NCBI GenBank assembly: GCA_028826165.1
Contig: JAPDFW010000063.1
Span: forward strand, 124,001-188,000
Origin: Anaeramoeba ignava
Lineage: Eukaryota; Metamonada; Anaeramoebidae
DNA: 64,000 nt
Reading direction: 5' to 3'
Below, in pieces: positions 29,952 to 41,631 of the stretch. A program made the translations under genes and the position numbers. Each line of letters opens with the position of its first letter. Position 1 is the first letter of the stretch. The notes beneath the pieces were generated by a model. It saw only the letters and a list, made by a program, of their open reading frames with translations, was not told the origin of the DNA and searched no databases.

Positions 29952-32068
29952 ATGAGTGATTTATCAGACAAAGAAAAGATTAAAATTGCAACTCATTTCC
30001 TTTTATCTTCTCCACCAGGAGAATTTAATGAAGTTTTAACTGGTAAAATTGATATAAAAATAAATTTAGAAATATAAAAAAAATTTTTTTTAATTTTGCT
30101 TTTTTTTTTTTTGAATTAAAATTATAAATAAAAATTTAAAATAATTTGATTTAAAAATTGAAATTAAATTATAAATAAAAATATAAATAAAATTATAAAT
30201 AAAATTATAAATAAAATTATAAATAAAATATAAATAAAATTATAAATAAAATTATAAATTAATTTGAAATAAAATTATAAATTAATTTGAAATAAAATTA
30301 TAAATAAAATTTGATTTAAAAATTGAAATTAAATTATAAATAAAATTATAAATAAAATTATAAATAAAATTATAAATAAAATTTAAAATAATATTTGAAA
30401 TAAAATTATAAATAAAATTATAAATAAAATTTAAAATAAAATTATAAATAAAATTATAAATAAAATTATAAAATAAAATTTGAAATAAAATTATAAATAA
30501 AATTTGAAATAAAATTATAAATAAAATTATAAATAAAATTATAAATAAAATTATAAATAAAAATATAAAATAATTTGATTTAAAAATTGAAATTAAATTA
30601 TAAATAAAATTATAAATAAAAATTATAAAAATAAAAATTATAAATAAATTATAAATAAAATTTATAAATAAAATTATAAATAAAATTATAAATAAAATTA
30701 TAAATAATTTAAAATAATTTGAAATAAAATTTGAAATAAAATTATAAATAAATTTGAAATAAAATTATAAATTAAAATTATAAATAAAATTATAAATAAA
30801 ATTATAAATAAAATTTAAATAAAAATTTAAAATTATAAATAAAATTATAAATAAAATTATAAATAAAATTATAAATAAAATTATAAAATAATTAAAATTA
30901 TAAATAAAATTATAAATAAAATTTAAAATAATTTGAAATAAAATTATAAATAAAATTATAAATAAAATTATAAATAAAATTTGAAATAAAATTATAAATA
31001 AAATTATAAATAAAATTATAAATAAAATTATAAATAAAATTTGATTTAAAAATTGATTTAAAATTTCAATCAAAAGATGTTAGATCATTATTAGATGATG
31101 ATAAGCTTTTAAATCAAATTGTAGTTTCTGCATTTCGACAATATAATAAAGATCAAATGATTGATCCTGAATCACCAAGTCTTGGTTATAATGTTTTAAT
31201 TACTGAATCTGGAGAAGTTGATGCAAATTCTTATCTTGATCCTCGATCTGGAAAAGTAAACAATTTTAAATTTCAAATTTTAAATTTTAAATTTTTAATT
31301 TAAAATTTCAAATTTCATTAATAAAAATTTTTAATTTTTATAGGTTTTGGGTTTCAATCATATTGACCAAAAATTTACTGGAGATGAACAACAAGGAAGT
31401 CCAAATAATGATCCTATTCAAAAAAAGATTGACCTTGCTATTAATCAATACATTTCTCAACATTTCCCTGATGGAGCTTGCGCAGTTTATTCTGATAAAG
31501 GAAAATACAAAATTTACATTTCAGCAAAAATTTTCAGTCCACAAAATTATTGGTATTTTTTTCTCTATTAATAATTTCAAAAATTTTTTAATTCCAAAAA
31601 ATTTTTTAACAATTTTTCAATTTATTAAGGAATGGAAGATGGAGAAGTATTTGGGAAATGCCAGCTCGTTCTGGAAAAGGAAAATTAACTGGAGAAATTA
31701 AAACAACTGTTCATTTTTATGAAGATGGAAATGTTCAATTAACTACAAACAAGAAAATTGATATTCCAATTACAATTTCTGTAAAAAAAAATTTTTTTAA
31801 CATGAAAACTAAAAAAATTTTTTAACATGAAAACTAAAAAAAATTTTTATATTTAATTTCAAAGGATCCTGATTCAACTGCAAAAGAAGTTGCTAAAGCA
31901 ATTTTCAATGAAGAACATAGTTTCCAACAATCACTTATTACTAATTTTGCTCAAATGGGAGATACATCTTTTAAAAGCTTAAGAAGAAAACTTCCAATCA
32001 CAGGAACTCGTGTTGATTTCTTGAATATTCTTGCTCACAGAGTTACTGATGGTCTTTCTAAGAAATAA
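29952..32068 (+). CDS. CAPZA: F-actin-capping protein alpha subunit (CapZ alpha)
   Basis: Exons 29952-30042, 31077-31255, 31344-31552, 31630-31780 and 31865-32068 join in phase to 277 residues; the family is about 280. Signatures: KEKIKIATHFLLSSPPGEFNEVLTDVR, SAFRQYNKDQM, VLGFNHIDQKF, the central basic strand region, NGRWRSIWEM (the W.S.W hallmark), GEIKTTVHFYEDGNVQL, and the C-terminal LRRKLPITGTRVDF tentacle region. It pairs with CapZ beta to cap barbed ends of actin filaments in the cytosol. The beta subunit is not in the window. Intron 1 (1034 nt) is entirely ATAAAATT repeats; introns 2-4 are 77-88 nt, close to a minimal intron size. Confidence 0.96.
30043..31076 (+). repeat. 1-kb ATAAAATT repeat intron of CapZ alpha
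   Basis: GT-AG intron of about 1034 nt made of AATAAAATTATA units with TTTGAAATAA and TTGATTTAAAAATTG variants. It contains practically no AG or GT dinucleotide between its ends. The flanking exons join as LTDVRSLLDDD, a conserved CapZ segment. Confidence 0.93.
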
Positions 32069-32280
32069 ACATTAAAAGAAACAAACACAAACAAATCAAA
32101 ACAAACAAAAAAAAAGATTTTTATCTTTAACTTTTTTTTTTTGACACACTTTCATCAAAAAATTTTTTTTTCAAATTTTCCAAATTTTTTTTTTCCAAAT
32201 TGATTGATTTTTTACTTTTTTACTTTTTTTTTTTCCAATTTTTTTTCTAATTTCAAACAAAACAAAACAAAACAAAACAA

Positions 32281-32318
32281 TAATTTTTTCATTTTTTTTT
32301 TTTCATTTTTTTTTTTCT
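32281..32318 (+). promoter_or_regulatory. T-tract/TCATT element before the LIM gene
   Basis: Two T-runs broken by TTCATTTTT lie 30-70 bp upstream of the ATG at 32350. Confidence 0.45.
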
Positions 32319-32349
32319 TAAATCAAAAATTTAATCAAAAATTTAAATT

Positions 32350-32695
32350 ATGTCAGAAGTAAAATCAAGAAATGTTAAAAAAGTAACTCCACCTTGTGTT
32401 GTTTGCAAAAAACCAATTATGGGAACTGTTATTCTTGTAGATTCCAAAAATTATCGTAAAACACAAAATTTTTTTTTAAAAATTATAAATATAAATCAAT
32501 TATTTTTAAATTAAATTTTTTTTTGCTTTTTTTTTTTTCAAATTAAAATTTATAATTAAAGATGAAAAATGTTTTGTTTGTTATGGTTGTCAAAGAAGAT
32601 TAAAACCGATTGATTTTTTTAAATTTGAAGGAAATTATTATTGTGGAGATTGTTTACCAAAAATAACAATGCCTACAGCTTTACAAGACAAATAA
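32350..32695 (+). CDS. Small single-LIM-domain protein
   Basis: Exons 32350-32455 and 32562-32695 join in phase (C|AT giving His) to 79 residues. The protein is essentially one LIM zinc-binding domain: CVVCKKPI at residues 16-19 and on, then NYHEKCFVCYGC, YYCGDC. The joined histidine (HEKC) is the conserved third zinc ligand of LIM finger 1, strong support for the splice site. There is a basic N-terminus and a short tail. LIM domains bind proteins, often cytoskeletal. A role beside the actin cappers is possible but unproved; similar small LIM proteins exist in Dictyostelium and Entamoeba. Too short in each exon to be found by simple ORF length. Confidence 0.9.
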
Positions 32696-32699
32696 TCTT

Positions 32700-34462
32700 C
32701 ATTTAATTTTTCAAATCCAAATCCAAAATTCAAAATTAAAATTAAAATCAAAATCAAAATCAAAATCAAAATCAAAATATAAATCTAAATCTAAATATAA
32801 ATCCAAATATAAATATAAATCTAAATCTAAATATAAATCAAAATATAAATCAAAATTAAAATCTAAATCAAAAAAATCTAAATCAAAATCAAAATCTAAA
32901 TCAAAATCTAAATCAAAATCAAAATCAAAATCAAAATCAAAATCAAAATCAAAATCAAAATCAAAATCAAAATCAAAATCAAAATTAAAATCTAAATTCA
33001 AAATCAAAATCTAAATTAAAATCTAAATCTAAATCTAAATCTAAATCAAAATCAAAATCAAAATCAAAATCTAAATCTAAATTAAAATCAAAATATAAAT
33101 CTAAATCTAAATCTAAATATAAATCCAAAATCTAAATCTAAATCAAAAATAAAATCAAAATCAAAATCAAAATCAAAATCAAAATAAAAAAATCAAAAAT
33201 CTAAATATAAATCTAAATATAAATCTAAACTCAAAATCAAAATATAAATCTAAATCTAAATCAAAATAAAAATATAAATCAAAATATAAATCAAAATCTA
33301 AATCCAAATAAAATCTAAATATAAATATAAAATAAATATAAAATAAATCTAAATATAAATTTAAAAAAATAAATCCAAAATATAAATATAAATATAAATA
33401 TAAATATAAATATAAAAATATAAATATAAATCAAAAATCAAAATCTAAATCAAAATATAAATCAAAATAAAAATAAAATCCAAATCTAAATCAAAATCAA
33501 AATCAAAAATCAAAATCTAAATATAAATATAAATATAAATCTAAATCAAAATCAAAAATCAAAATCAAAAATCAAAATCAAAATTAAAATCAAAATTAAA
33601 ATCAAAATCAAAATATAAAAAAATAAAATCAAAAATAAAAATAAAAATCAAAATCAAAATAAAATCAAAATCAAAATCAAAATCAAAAATCAAAATATAT
33701 AAATCAAAATCAAAATATAAATCAAAATCAAAATCAAAATCAAAATCAAAATCAAAATCTAAATCAAAATCAAAATCAAAATAAAAATAAAAATATAAAT
33801 CTAAATATAAATCAAAATATAAATCTAAATATAAATCAAAATATAAATCAAAATATAAATCAAAATCTAAATCAAAATAAAAATCAAAATCTAAATCAAA
33901 ATCAAAATAAAAATCTAAATCAAAATCTAAATATAAACATAAATCTAAATCAAAATCTAAATATAAATCTAAATCAAAATCAAAATCAAAATCAAAATTA
34001 AAATATAAATCTAAATCTAAATCAAAATATAACTAAATCAAAATCTAAATCTAAATCTAAATATAAATCAAAATCAAAATAAAAATATAAATATAAATCT
34101 AAATCAAAATATAAATCAAAATCAAAATCAAAATCTAAATCAAAATCAAAATCTAAATCAAAATCAAAATCAAAATCAAAATCAAAATCAAAATATAAAT
34201 CAAAATTAAAATCTAAATCTAAATCAAAATCAAAATATAAATCAAAATCAAAATCAAAATCAAAATCAAAATCAAAATCTAAATCTAAATCTAAATCAAA
34301 ATCAAAATCAAAATCAAAATCAAAATCAAAATCAAAATCAAAATCAAAATCAAAATCAAAATCTAAATATAAATCTAAATCTAAATCAAAATCAAAATAT
34401 AAATATAAATCAAAATCAAAATCAAAATATAAATCAAAATCAAAATATAAATCAAAATTAAA
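32700..34462. repeat. 1.75-kb AAATCAAAATCTAAATAT microsatellite
   Basis: Patchwork of AAATC, AAAATC, AAATCT and AAATAT units on the plus strand, with almost no G over 1.7 kb. It starts right after the LIM stop and ends about 100 bp before the next gene. No coding potential except artefactual dipeptide frames. Confidence 0.92.
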
Positions 34463-34518
34463 TGGAGATTTTTGCTTTTTTCACTTTTTTTTTTGGAAAA
34501 CAAAATAATAAAAAAACA

Positions 34519-34578
34519 TTTTTTCATTTTTTCATTTTTTCATTATTTTTTTCATTATTTTTTTTATTATTTTTTTAT
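34519..34578 (+). promoter_or_regulatory. Repeated TTTTTTCATT element before the VHS-GAT gene
   Basis: Five successive T-runs separated by CATT or CATTA lie directly upstream of the ATG at 34582. Confidence 0.45.
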
Positions 34579-34581
34579 TAA

Positions 34582-37500
34582 ATGGATTTTCAAAATTTAA
34601 TCGAACAAGCAACACAATCAACTTTAGAAGAACCTGATTGGACAAAAAATTTTGAAATTATTGATCAATTAACTAAAAATACAACAATGTAAAAAAAAAA
34701 ATTAAAATAAGAAAAAAATAATAAATAATTTGAGTTCTAACTTTAATTTACAAAAACTTTTATTAGTTATCCAGCATTTTTAAAATCATTAAGAACTAAA
34801 ATTTTAAATCAAAATGAACAAACACAAGAATTAGCAATTGAAGTAAAAATAAAATTAAATTATAAATTAAATTATAAATAAAATTATAAATAAAATTATA
34901 AATTAAATTATAAATAAAATTATAAATAAAATTATAAATAAAATTATAAATAAAATTATAAATAAATTATAAATTAAATTATAAATTAAATTATAAATTA
35001 AATTATAAATTAAATTATAAATAAAATTATAAATAAAATTATAAATAAAATTATAAATAAATTATAAATAAAATTATAAATAAAATTATAAATTAAAATT
35101 ATAAATAAAATTATAAATTAAAATTATAAATTAAAATTATAAATTAAATTATAAATAAAATTATAAATAAAATTATAAATAAAATTATAAATAAAATTAT
35201 AAATAAAATTATAAATTAAATTATAAATTAAATTATAAATTAAAATTATAAATAAAATTATAAATTAAAATTATAAATTAAATTATAAATAAAATTATAA
35301 ATTAAATTATAAATTAAAAATTATAAATTAAATTATAAATAAAATTATAAATAAAATTATATAAATAAAATTATAAATTAAAATTATAAATTAAATTATA
35401 AATTAAATTATAAATTAAATTATAAATAAAATTATAAATTAAATTATAAATTAAAATTATAAATTAAAATTATAAAATAAAAATTATAAATAAAATTATA
35501 AATAAAATTATAAATTAAATTATAAATTAAATTATAAATTAAATTATAAATAAAATTATAAATTAAATTATAAATTAAATTATAAATTAAAATTATAAAT
35601 AAAATTATAAATAAAATTATAAATTAAAATTATAAATAAAATTATAAATAAAATTATAAATTAAAATTATAAATTAAATTATAAATAAAATTATAAATAA
35701 AATTATAAATAAAATTATAAATAAAATTATAAATAAAATTATAAATAAAATTATAAATAAAATTATAAATAAAATTATAAATAAAATTATAAATAAAATT
35801 ATAAATAAAATTATATAAATTAAATTATAAACTTAAAATTATAAAAAAATTATAAATTAAATTATTCTGTTTTAGAAAAGAAAATTTAAAGCTTTCAAAA
35901 ATTATAAATTAAAAACAAAAGAAAATTATAAATAAAAATTTTATAAATGATTAAGTTTATAAATTAAAGTTACTTTTTGCTTATTGGAAAAATCTTCCTT
36001 TCAATTTTTCAATAAATTTGTTTTAGAAAAGAAAATATAAATAAAATTTTCAAAAATGTTATAAATAATTAAAAACAAAAGAACAAAAGTATGAAATAAA
36101 AATTTTAGAAATGATTCAAGTTTGGTTAAAACAAAAAGGAAATAATTCTTTTAGCTCTATATTCTGATTTATCTTCAAATGGGAACCAAAATTTTTCAAT
36201 TTTTAAAATTATAAAATAAAAATTATAAATAAAATTATAAATAAAATTATAAATAAAATTATAAATAAAATTATAAATAAAATTATAAATTAAATTATAA
36301 ATAAAATTATAAATTAAATTATAAATTAAATTATAAATAAAAATTATAAATAAAATTATAAATAAAATTTATAAATAAAAATATAAATAAATTTATAAAT
36401 AAAATTATAAATAAAATTTATAATTTAGGAATTGAATTTCCAAAAGTAGAAAATCCACAAATGGTTTCTGAAATAACAGAACCAAAAAAACCAAGATTAA
36501 CACAAGAAGAAGTAAAAATTAAATTATAAATAAAATTATAAATTAAATTATAAATAAAATTATAAATAAAATTATAAATAAAATTATAAATAAAATTATA
36601 AATAAAATTATAAATAAAATTATAAATCAAAAATTATAAATAAAATTATAAATAAAATTATAAATAAAATTATAAATAAAATTATAAATAAAATTATAAA
36701 TAAAATTATAAATAAAATTATAAATAAAATTATAAATAAAATTATAAATAAAATTATAAATAAAATTATAAATAAAATTATAAATAAAATTATAAATAAA
36801 ATTATAAATAAAATTATAAATTAAATTATAAATTAAATTATAAATTAAATTATAAATTAAATTAAAAATAAAATTATAAATAAAATTATAAATAAAATTA
36901 ATCAAAAATTATAAATTAAATATAAATAAAATTATAAATTAAAAGATAAAACTTCAGAACCAAATTACAGTTGCAAAAGAATTAGCAAATGTATTTCGAG
37001 AAACACTTGAATATACAAATCCAAAAGAAAATTTACAAAAAAATCAATTAGTTCAAGAATTATTAGCAAAATGCCAAATTGTTAAGAATAGAATGCCAAG
37101 AGTAATAGAAAAAGTTTCATCAAATGATAAATTACTTGAATTTGCATTACAACAAAATGATGCAATAAATAATGTACTTCAACTTTATCAAGATTATCTT
37201 CAAGGAAAAAGACCAGAAAAACAAGAGAAACAAGAAAAACAAGAGAAAAAAAACCAAAAACAAGAACAAAAAGAAAAAAATCCAAAAAAAAACCAAAAAC
37301 AAGAACAAAAAAAACCAAAACAAATTTCTTTAATTGATGACTTGATAGATTTTAATATCAATCCAAATACAAAACTTGAATCCCCAATTGTTACGAAAAA
37401 CAAAGAAAAAATGAAACATCATCATACAACAAGTGGTGATAATTTACTTGATGATTTTGAATTCTTATCAAATGATTCAACAAATTTACCTCAAGATGAA

Positions 37501-37854
37501 AATATCCAAAAAATTCCTCAAAAAAAACCAAAAAAAAAAATTCAAAAAGCTCCTCAAGGATTTGAACAAGTATTTTCACCAGAAATTGAAAGAAAACCAG
37601 TAAAACCTGTAAATCAAATAAAACCTCCAAAATTGCAAATTCCAGAAAATCAAAATCAAAATCAAAATCAAAATCAAAATCCAGAAAAGGAAGAAAAAAA
37701 AGAAGAAAAAAAGGAAGAAAAAGCAGATCCTGATGATGAATTTGAATCTTTTTTTAGAAAACGTTCAAAATTACGTTTTCATCAAGATAAATTAGTTTCA
37801 AAGAAAAAACAAGAAGAATTTAAAAAAACAGAAGATGATTTCTTTAAATTATAA
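34582..37854 (+). CDS. VHS-GAT sorting adaptor (TOM1-like), VHS exons partly disrupted
   Basis: Clear exons: 34582-34688 and 34767-34842 (VHS helices: LIEQATQSTLEEPDWTKNFE, YPAFLKSLRTKIL), then from 35970 (LLFAYWKNLPF), about 36085-36200 (KILEMIQVWLKQKG, LALYSDLSSNG in a shifted frame), 36429-36511 (GIEFPKVENPQM) and 36958-37854. The last exon has the GAT three-helix region (ITVAKELANVFRETLEY...LLEFALQQNDAINNVLQLYQDYLQG), then a disordered tail with acidic-leucine motifs (LIDDLIDF, DNLLDDFEFL) that resemble clathrin boxes. TOM1-type proteins carry ubiquitinated cargo on endosomes and act as ESCRT-0 in many protists. The VHS part lacks one T at 36153-36156 to keep frame, and one donor site is not evident after 36180, so either sequence errors or exon decay are present. 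Confidence 0.78.
34843..35865 (+). repeat. TAAATTATAAATAAAATTA repeat intron (VHS-GAT gene)
   Basis: About 1 kb of AATTATAAAT(A)AA units without G. Similar arrays fill 36205-36428 and 36512-36957 of the same gene, so four of its introns share one repeat type that differs from those of neighbouring genes. Confidence 0.9.
35866..36125 (+). repeat. Imperfect direct duplication around a VHS exon
   Basis: Copy 1 at 35866-35956 and copy 2 at 36018-36125 both begin TTTTAGAAAAGAAAAT and continue through TTTCAAAAAT, AATTAAAAACAAAAGA and AAAATTTTA(G/T)AAATGATT. Copy 2 is the functional-looking exon (KILEMIQVW). Copy 1 is shorter and interrupted by ATAAATTATAAA units. Confidence 0.6.
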
Positions 37855-38024
37855 AAACCAAAAACAAGAAAATTATTTGAATTTGAATTTGGTATTGAAT
37901 TTGAATTTGAATTTGAACCTTTATTTCTTTTCTTTTCTTTTCTTTTCAATTTATTTCTTTCTTTCTTAAAAAAAATAAAAGAATTTGAAACAACAATTTA
38001 AATAAGAATTTAACTTAATTTAAA
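37855..38024. other. 3' flank of the VHS-GAT gene
   Basis: AT-rich, includes a TTGAATTTGAATTTG patch and a TTTCTTTTCTTTTCTTTTC pyrimidine run at about 37925-37950. Nothing else seen. Confidence 0.5.
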
Positions 38025-38990
38025 TAAAAATAGATTTATAAATTAATTTAAAAATATAATTTAATATTTAATTTTATGTTTAAAATAATAATTTAATGTT
38101 TTAAATTTAAATATTTTATTATTTAAATATTTAACATATAAATATAAAAAATGAAAATAGATTTAATTTAATATTTAATTTATAAATTAATTTAAAAATA
38201 TAATTTAATATTTAATTTTATTATTAAAATAATAATTTAATGTTTTAGATTTAAATATTTTATTATTTAAATATTTAACATATAAATATAAAAATAAGAA
38301 TAGATTTAATTTAATATTTAATTTATAAATTAATTTAAAAATATAATTTAATATTTAATTTTATGTTTAAAATAATAATTTAATGTTTTAAATTTAAATA
38401 TTTTATTATTTAAATATTTAACATATAAATATAAAAATAAAAATAGATTTAATTTAATATTTAATTTATAAATTAATCTAAAAATATAATTTAATATTTA
38501 ATTTCATTATTAAAATAATAATTTAATGTTTTAAATTTAAACATTTTATTATTAAAAATTTAACATATAAATATAAAAATAAGAATAGATTTAATTTAAT
38601 ATTTAATTTATAAATTAATTTAAAAAATATAATTTAATATTTAATTTTATGTTTAAAATAATAATTTAATGTTTTAGATTTAAATATTTTATTATTTAAA
38701 TATTTAACATATAAATATAAAAAAAATAAGAATAGATTTGATTTAATATTTAATTTATAAATTAATTTAAAAATATAATTTAATATTTAATTTTATGTTT
38801 AAAATAATAATTTATTGTTTTAGATTTAAATATTTTATTATTTAAATATTTAACATATAAATATAAAAAATAAGAATAGATTTAATTTAATATTTAATTT
38901 ATAAATTAATTTATAAATATAATTTAATATTTAATTTTATTATTAAAATATTAATTTATTGTTTTAGATTTAAATATTTTATTATTTAAA
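38025..38990. repeat. Satellite array A, about 144-bp monomers
   Basis: At least six tandem monomers. The marker AACATATAAATATAAAA recurs at about 38132, 38277, 38420, 38562, 38706 and 38852, spacing 142-146 bp. Each monomer also carries AATAGATTTAATTTAATATTTAATTTATAAATTAATTT and a TAATGTTTTAGATTTAAATATTTTATTA block. Monomers differ by a few substitutions and one- to two-base indels, so the array is moderately old. No ORF. Confidence 0.9.
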
Positions 38991-39374
38991 AATATTTTGA
39001 AAATTGATTTTTGAAATTAAAATTTTATCTTTTTGAATTAAATTGAATTAATATTAATTTGGAAATTTGTTTTAAAATTTAAATTTATTAATAATTTTTA
39101 AATTCAAAAATTTTTAAATTAAAAATTAAAATTAAAATAATTTTCCTTTTTTTTAATAAAAAAAATTAATAAAAAATAATAATAATTTATTAATAAATTA
39201 ATTTAAAATAATAAATTAAAAAGAAAATTAAATTAATTATTAATTTAAATTTATTCTCATTTTTTATATTTTTATTTATTTTCAAAATCCACTTTTTTAT
39301 TCATTTTTAAATTTTTCATTTTTCCTTTTTAAAAACAAAAACAAAAAAAAACAAAACAAAAACACAAAAACAAA
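38991..39374. other. 5' flank of BTB-TLDc copy 1
   Basis: AT-rich unique sequence, then a block (about 39225-39374) nearly identical to the flank of copy 2 at 45200-45377: TTATTCTCATTTTTTATATTTTTATTTATTTTCAAAATCCAC, a T-tract with CATT, and ACAAAAACAAAATGG around the start codon. It is the edge of a duplicated segment that includes the promoter. Confidence 0.65.
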
Positions 39375-41089
39375 ATGGATAATAATAATAATAACCAAAT
39401 TGAAAATGCAAATCAAAATCAAAATGAAAATGAAATGAAAAATTTAGAAAAAGTAACAAAAATTTAATTAAAAATTATTCAAACCTTTTAAATGGAAATT
39501 CATTTAAAGATTTTTCAATTTTTGTTGAGAATAAATCAAATACTTTTGAAATTAAAGTTCATAAATCAATTTTATCTTCAAGATCTCCTTTTTTTAATGA
39601 ATCATTAAGGCAAGAATCTCTTTCTATTTCTTTTAAATCAATTTAATAAAAAGAAATGGAATCAATTTTGAAATATATTTATTATGGAAATATTTCTTTT
39701 GAGAATCAAGAAAATCTTATTCAATTATTAGAAATTTCAATTTATTTTAAATTAAATTTATTGAAAGAAATTATTCAAAAAAAAATTTTAAATTCAATTA
39801 ATTATTCAAATTTTTTCCAATTTTTATTCCAAAATCGAAATTTAAATTCAAATGAAATTGAAATAAAATGTTTTGAATTAATAAATCAAAATTTTTCCCA
39901 AATTCAGAATAATGAGAATTTATTCAATTTAACTAAAGAAGAAATTATCAAATTTATTCAATTTAAACAAGAAAAAAAAGAAATTTTTCAATTTGATTTT
40001 TTTCAATTTTTAAATAATTGGATTAAAAAAAGAGTTAATTCATTAAAATTAAGGAAATATGAGAACAAAATGAATGAAAAGAAAAGATTATTTCATTCTT
40101 TTTTTTCATTATTTGATAAAGATTCAATTTCAAAACAAGATTTTGATAAATTAAAACAATTTGGTATTTTTCTTCCAAATTCTTTTTTAATTGATTTTGA
40201 AAGAACTATTTTTGAAATTCAAGATCAAGAAAAAGAAACAAAATTCAAAGAAAAAGATAAGAAAATTAAAAGAAGAGATAAAAGAATAAAATCATTTGAA
40301 TCAGAGATTCGAAATTTGAAATCTGAAAATAAGAAGAAAGAAAAAGAAAATCAAGAGATTCAAGAGAAACTCAAAAAAGAAAATGAAAAGAAAGATAAAA
40401 TTCTCAAACAAAAAGATGAAGAAATTCAAAATCTTAAATTATCTTTTGAGAAAGAAATTGAAAATCAGAAAGAAAAAATCAAAGAAATTCAAAATCAAAA
40501 TCAAAATCAAAATCAAAATGAAAATCAAAATCAATTACAAAAGATTTTTTCAGATTCAGAAATTGTTAAAGATATTGAATATGTTAAGAAATTACAAGAA
40601 TGGATAAATGATAATGATTTTTTTTCTAAAATGAAAAAAGGATTTTCAGCAAAAAGAGATGGATTTAATTCTCAAAATTGGCATAAAGCAGTTGATGGGA
40701 AAGGAAAAACATTAGTTATTATCAAAACAAAAGATAATTTTATTTTTGGAGGTTTTACTCAAGTTGGGTTTAATGGAAATACAGGATACATTAATGATTC
40801 AAATGCATTTATTTTTTCATTAAGAAATGATAAAGGGGATAGAATACCTGAAAAGTTCACAATTAAACAAGGTCAATATGCAATTTTTTCTTATTTAGAT
40901 CATGGTCCATGGTTTGGTGAAGGATATGATTTTTATTTATCTTCTAATTTACAACCTGGTGTTTCAGATTTTGGTGATAGTTATAATCTTCCTAATGGAA
41001 TTACTTATCAATCAAATGAAGCTCAAAGTTATTTAGCTGGTTCTTATTCTTCATGGGTTGTTGATGAACTTGAAACTTATTTCATTTAA
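39375..41089 (+). CDS. BTB-BACK-coiled-coil-TLDc protein, copy 1 (frameshifted 5' part)
   Basis: The start context and first 25 codons match copy 2 (45378). The BTB core follows (FKDFSIFVENKSN...IKVHKSILSSRSPFF) but is displaced twice by one base, near 39460 and near 39650 (AAAAA where copy 2 has AAAAAA), so only 39656-41089 is continuously open (477 residues). That part has the end of BTB with BACK-like helices (MESILKYIYYGNISF to about residue 115), a Lys/Glu coiled coil (about 190-300), and a TLDc domain (about 320-477: GFSAKRDGFNSQNWH, NFIFGGFTQVGF, NAFIFSLRN, HGPWFGEGYDF, SYLAGSYSSW). TLDc proteins regulate V-ATPase or oxidative stress responses in other eukaryotes. Function here unknown. 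Either a recent pseudogene or indel errors. Confidence 0.75.
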
Positions 41090-41392
41090 AAATTAATTAA
41101 TAATAAGAAAATCAAACTTTTTTTTTTTAATTTTTTTTTTCAAAATTTAATTCAATTTTAATTTACTTTTAATCAAATTAATTTCTTTAAAATAATAAAT
41201 AAGAAACAAATTTAATTTTAAATAATTTAATTTTAATTTAAAATATTTATTAAAAATTTAATTAATAAAAAATAATCCAAAAAAAAAAAAATAATAAATT
41301 TTAAAAAATTGAATATTTTTAATATAATAAATAAAAATAAAAATTGAAAATAGAAATTAATAATAATTAAATTTAAATTCATTAATTAAAAT
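41090..41392. other. Spacer between TLDc copy 1 and the transposon
   Basis: AT-rich, irregular; no repeat unit or gene seen. Confidence 0.5.
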
Positions 41393-41427
41393 AACCAACT
41401 TTTCGAGAAATGAGATATTTCAGGGAA
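41393..41427 (+). repeat. Left terminal inverted repeat
   Basis: Begins AACCAACTTTT and shares AAATGAGATATTT with the right end. Confidence 0.75.
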
Positions 41428-41631
41428 TATAACTTTAAAGCATGAAGATGCAATTTTTTTTATTAAATTTAATTAAAATTTTTGATCAAAAAAACAGTTG
41501 ATTTTTTGAAAAAAATGGAAAAAATTCAAAATGATCATAAAGCACTCCATGTTTCAAAATTTCATTTGTTTCTTTTGATTTCAAAACATATTTGAAACCA
41601 TTTTTATTAAAAGAATTTTTTTAATTTTTGT

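Noticed and set aside
38025-38990. CRISPR-like array
   Set aside because: Direct repeats without unique spacers, monomer-to-monomer tandem satellite, eukaryotic context.
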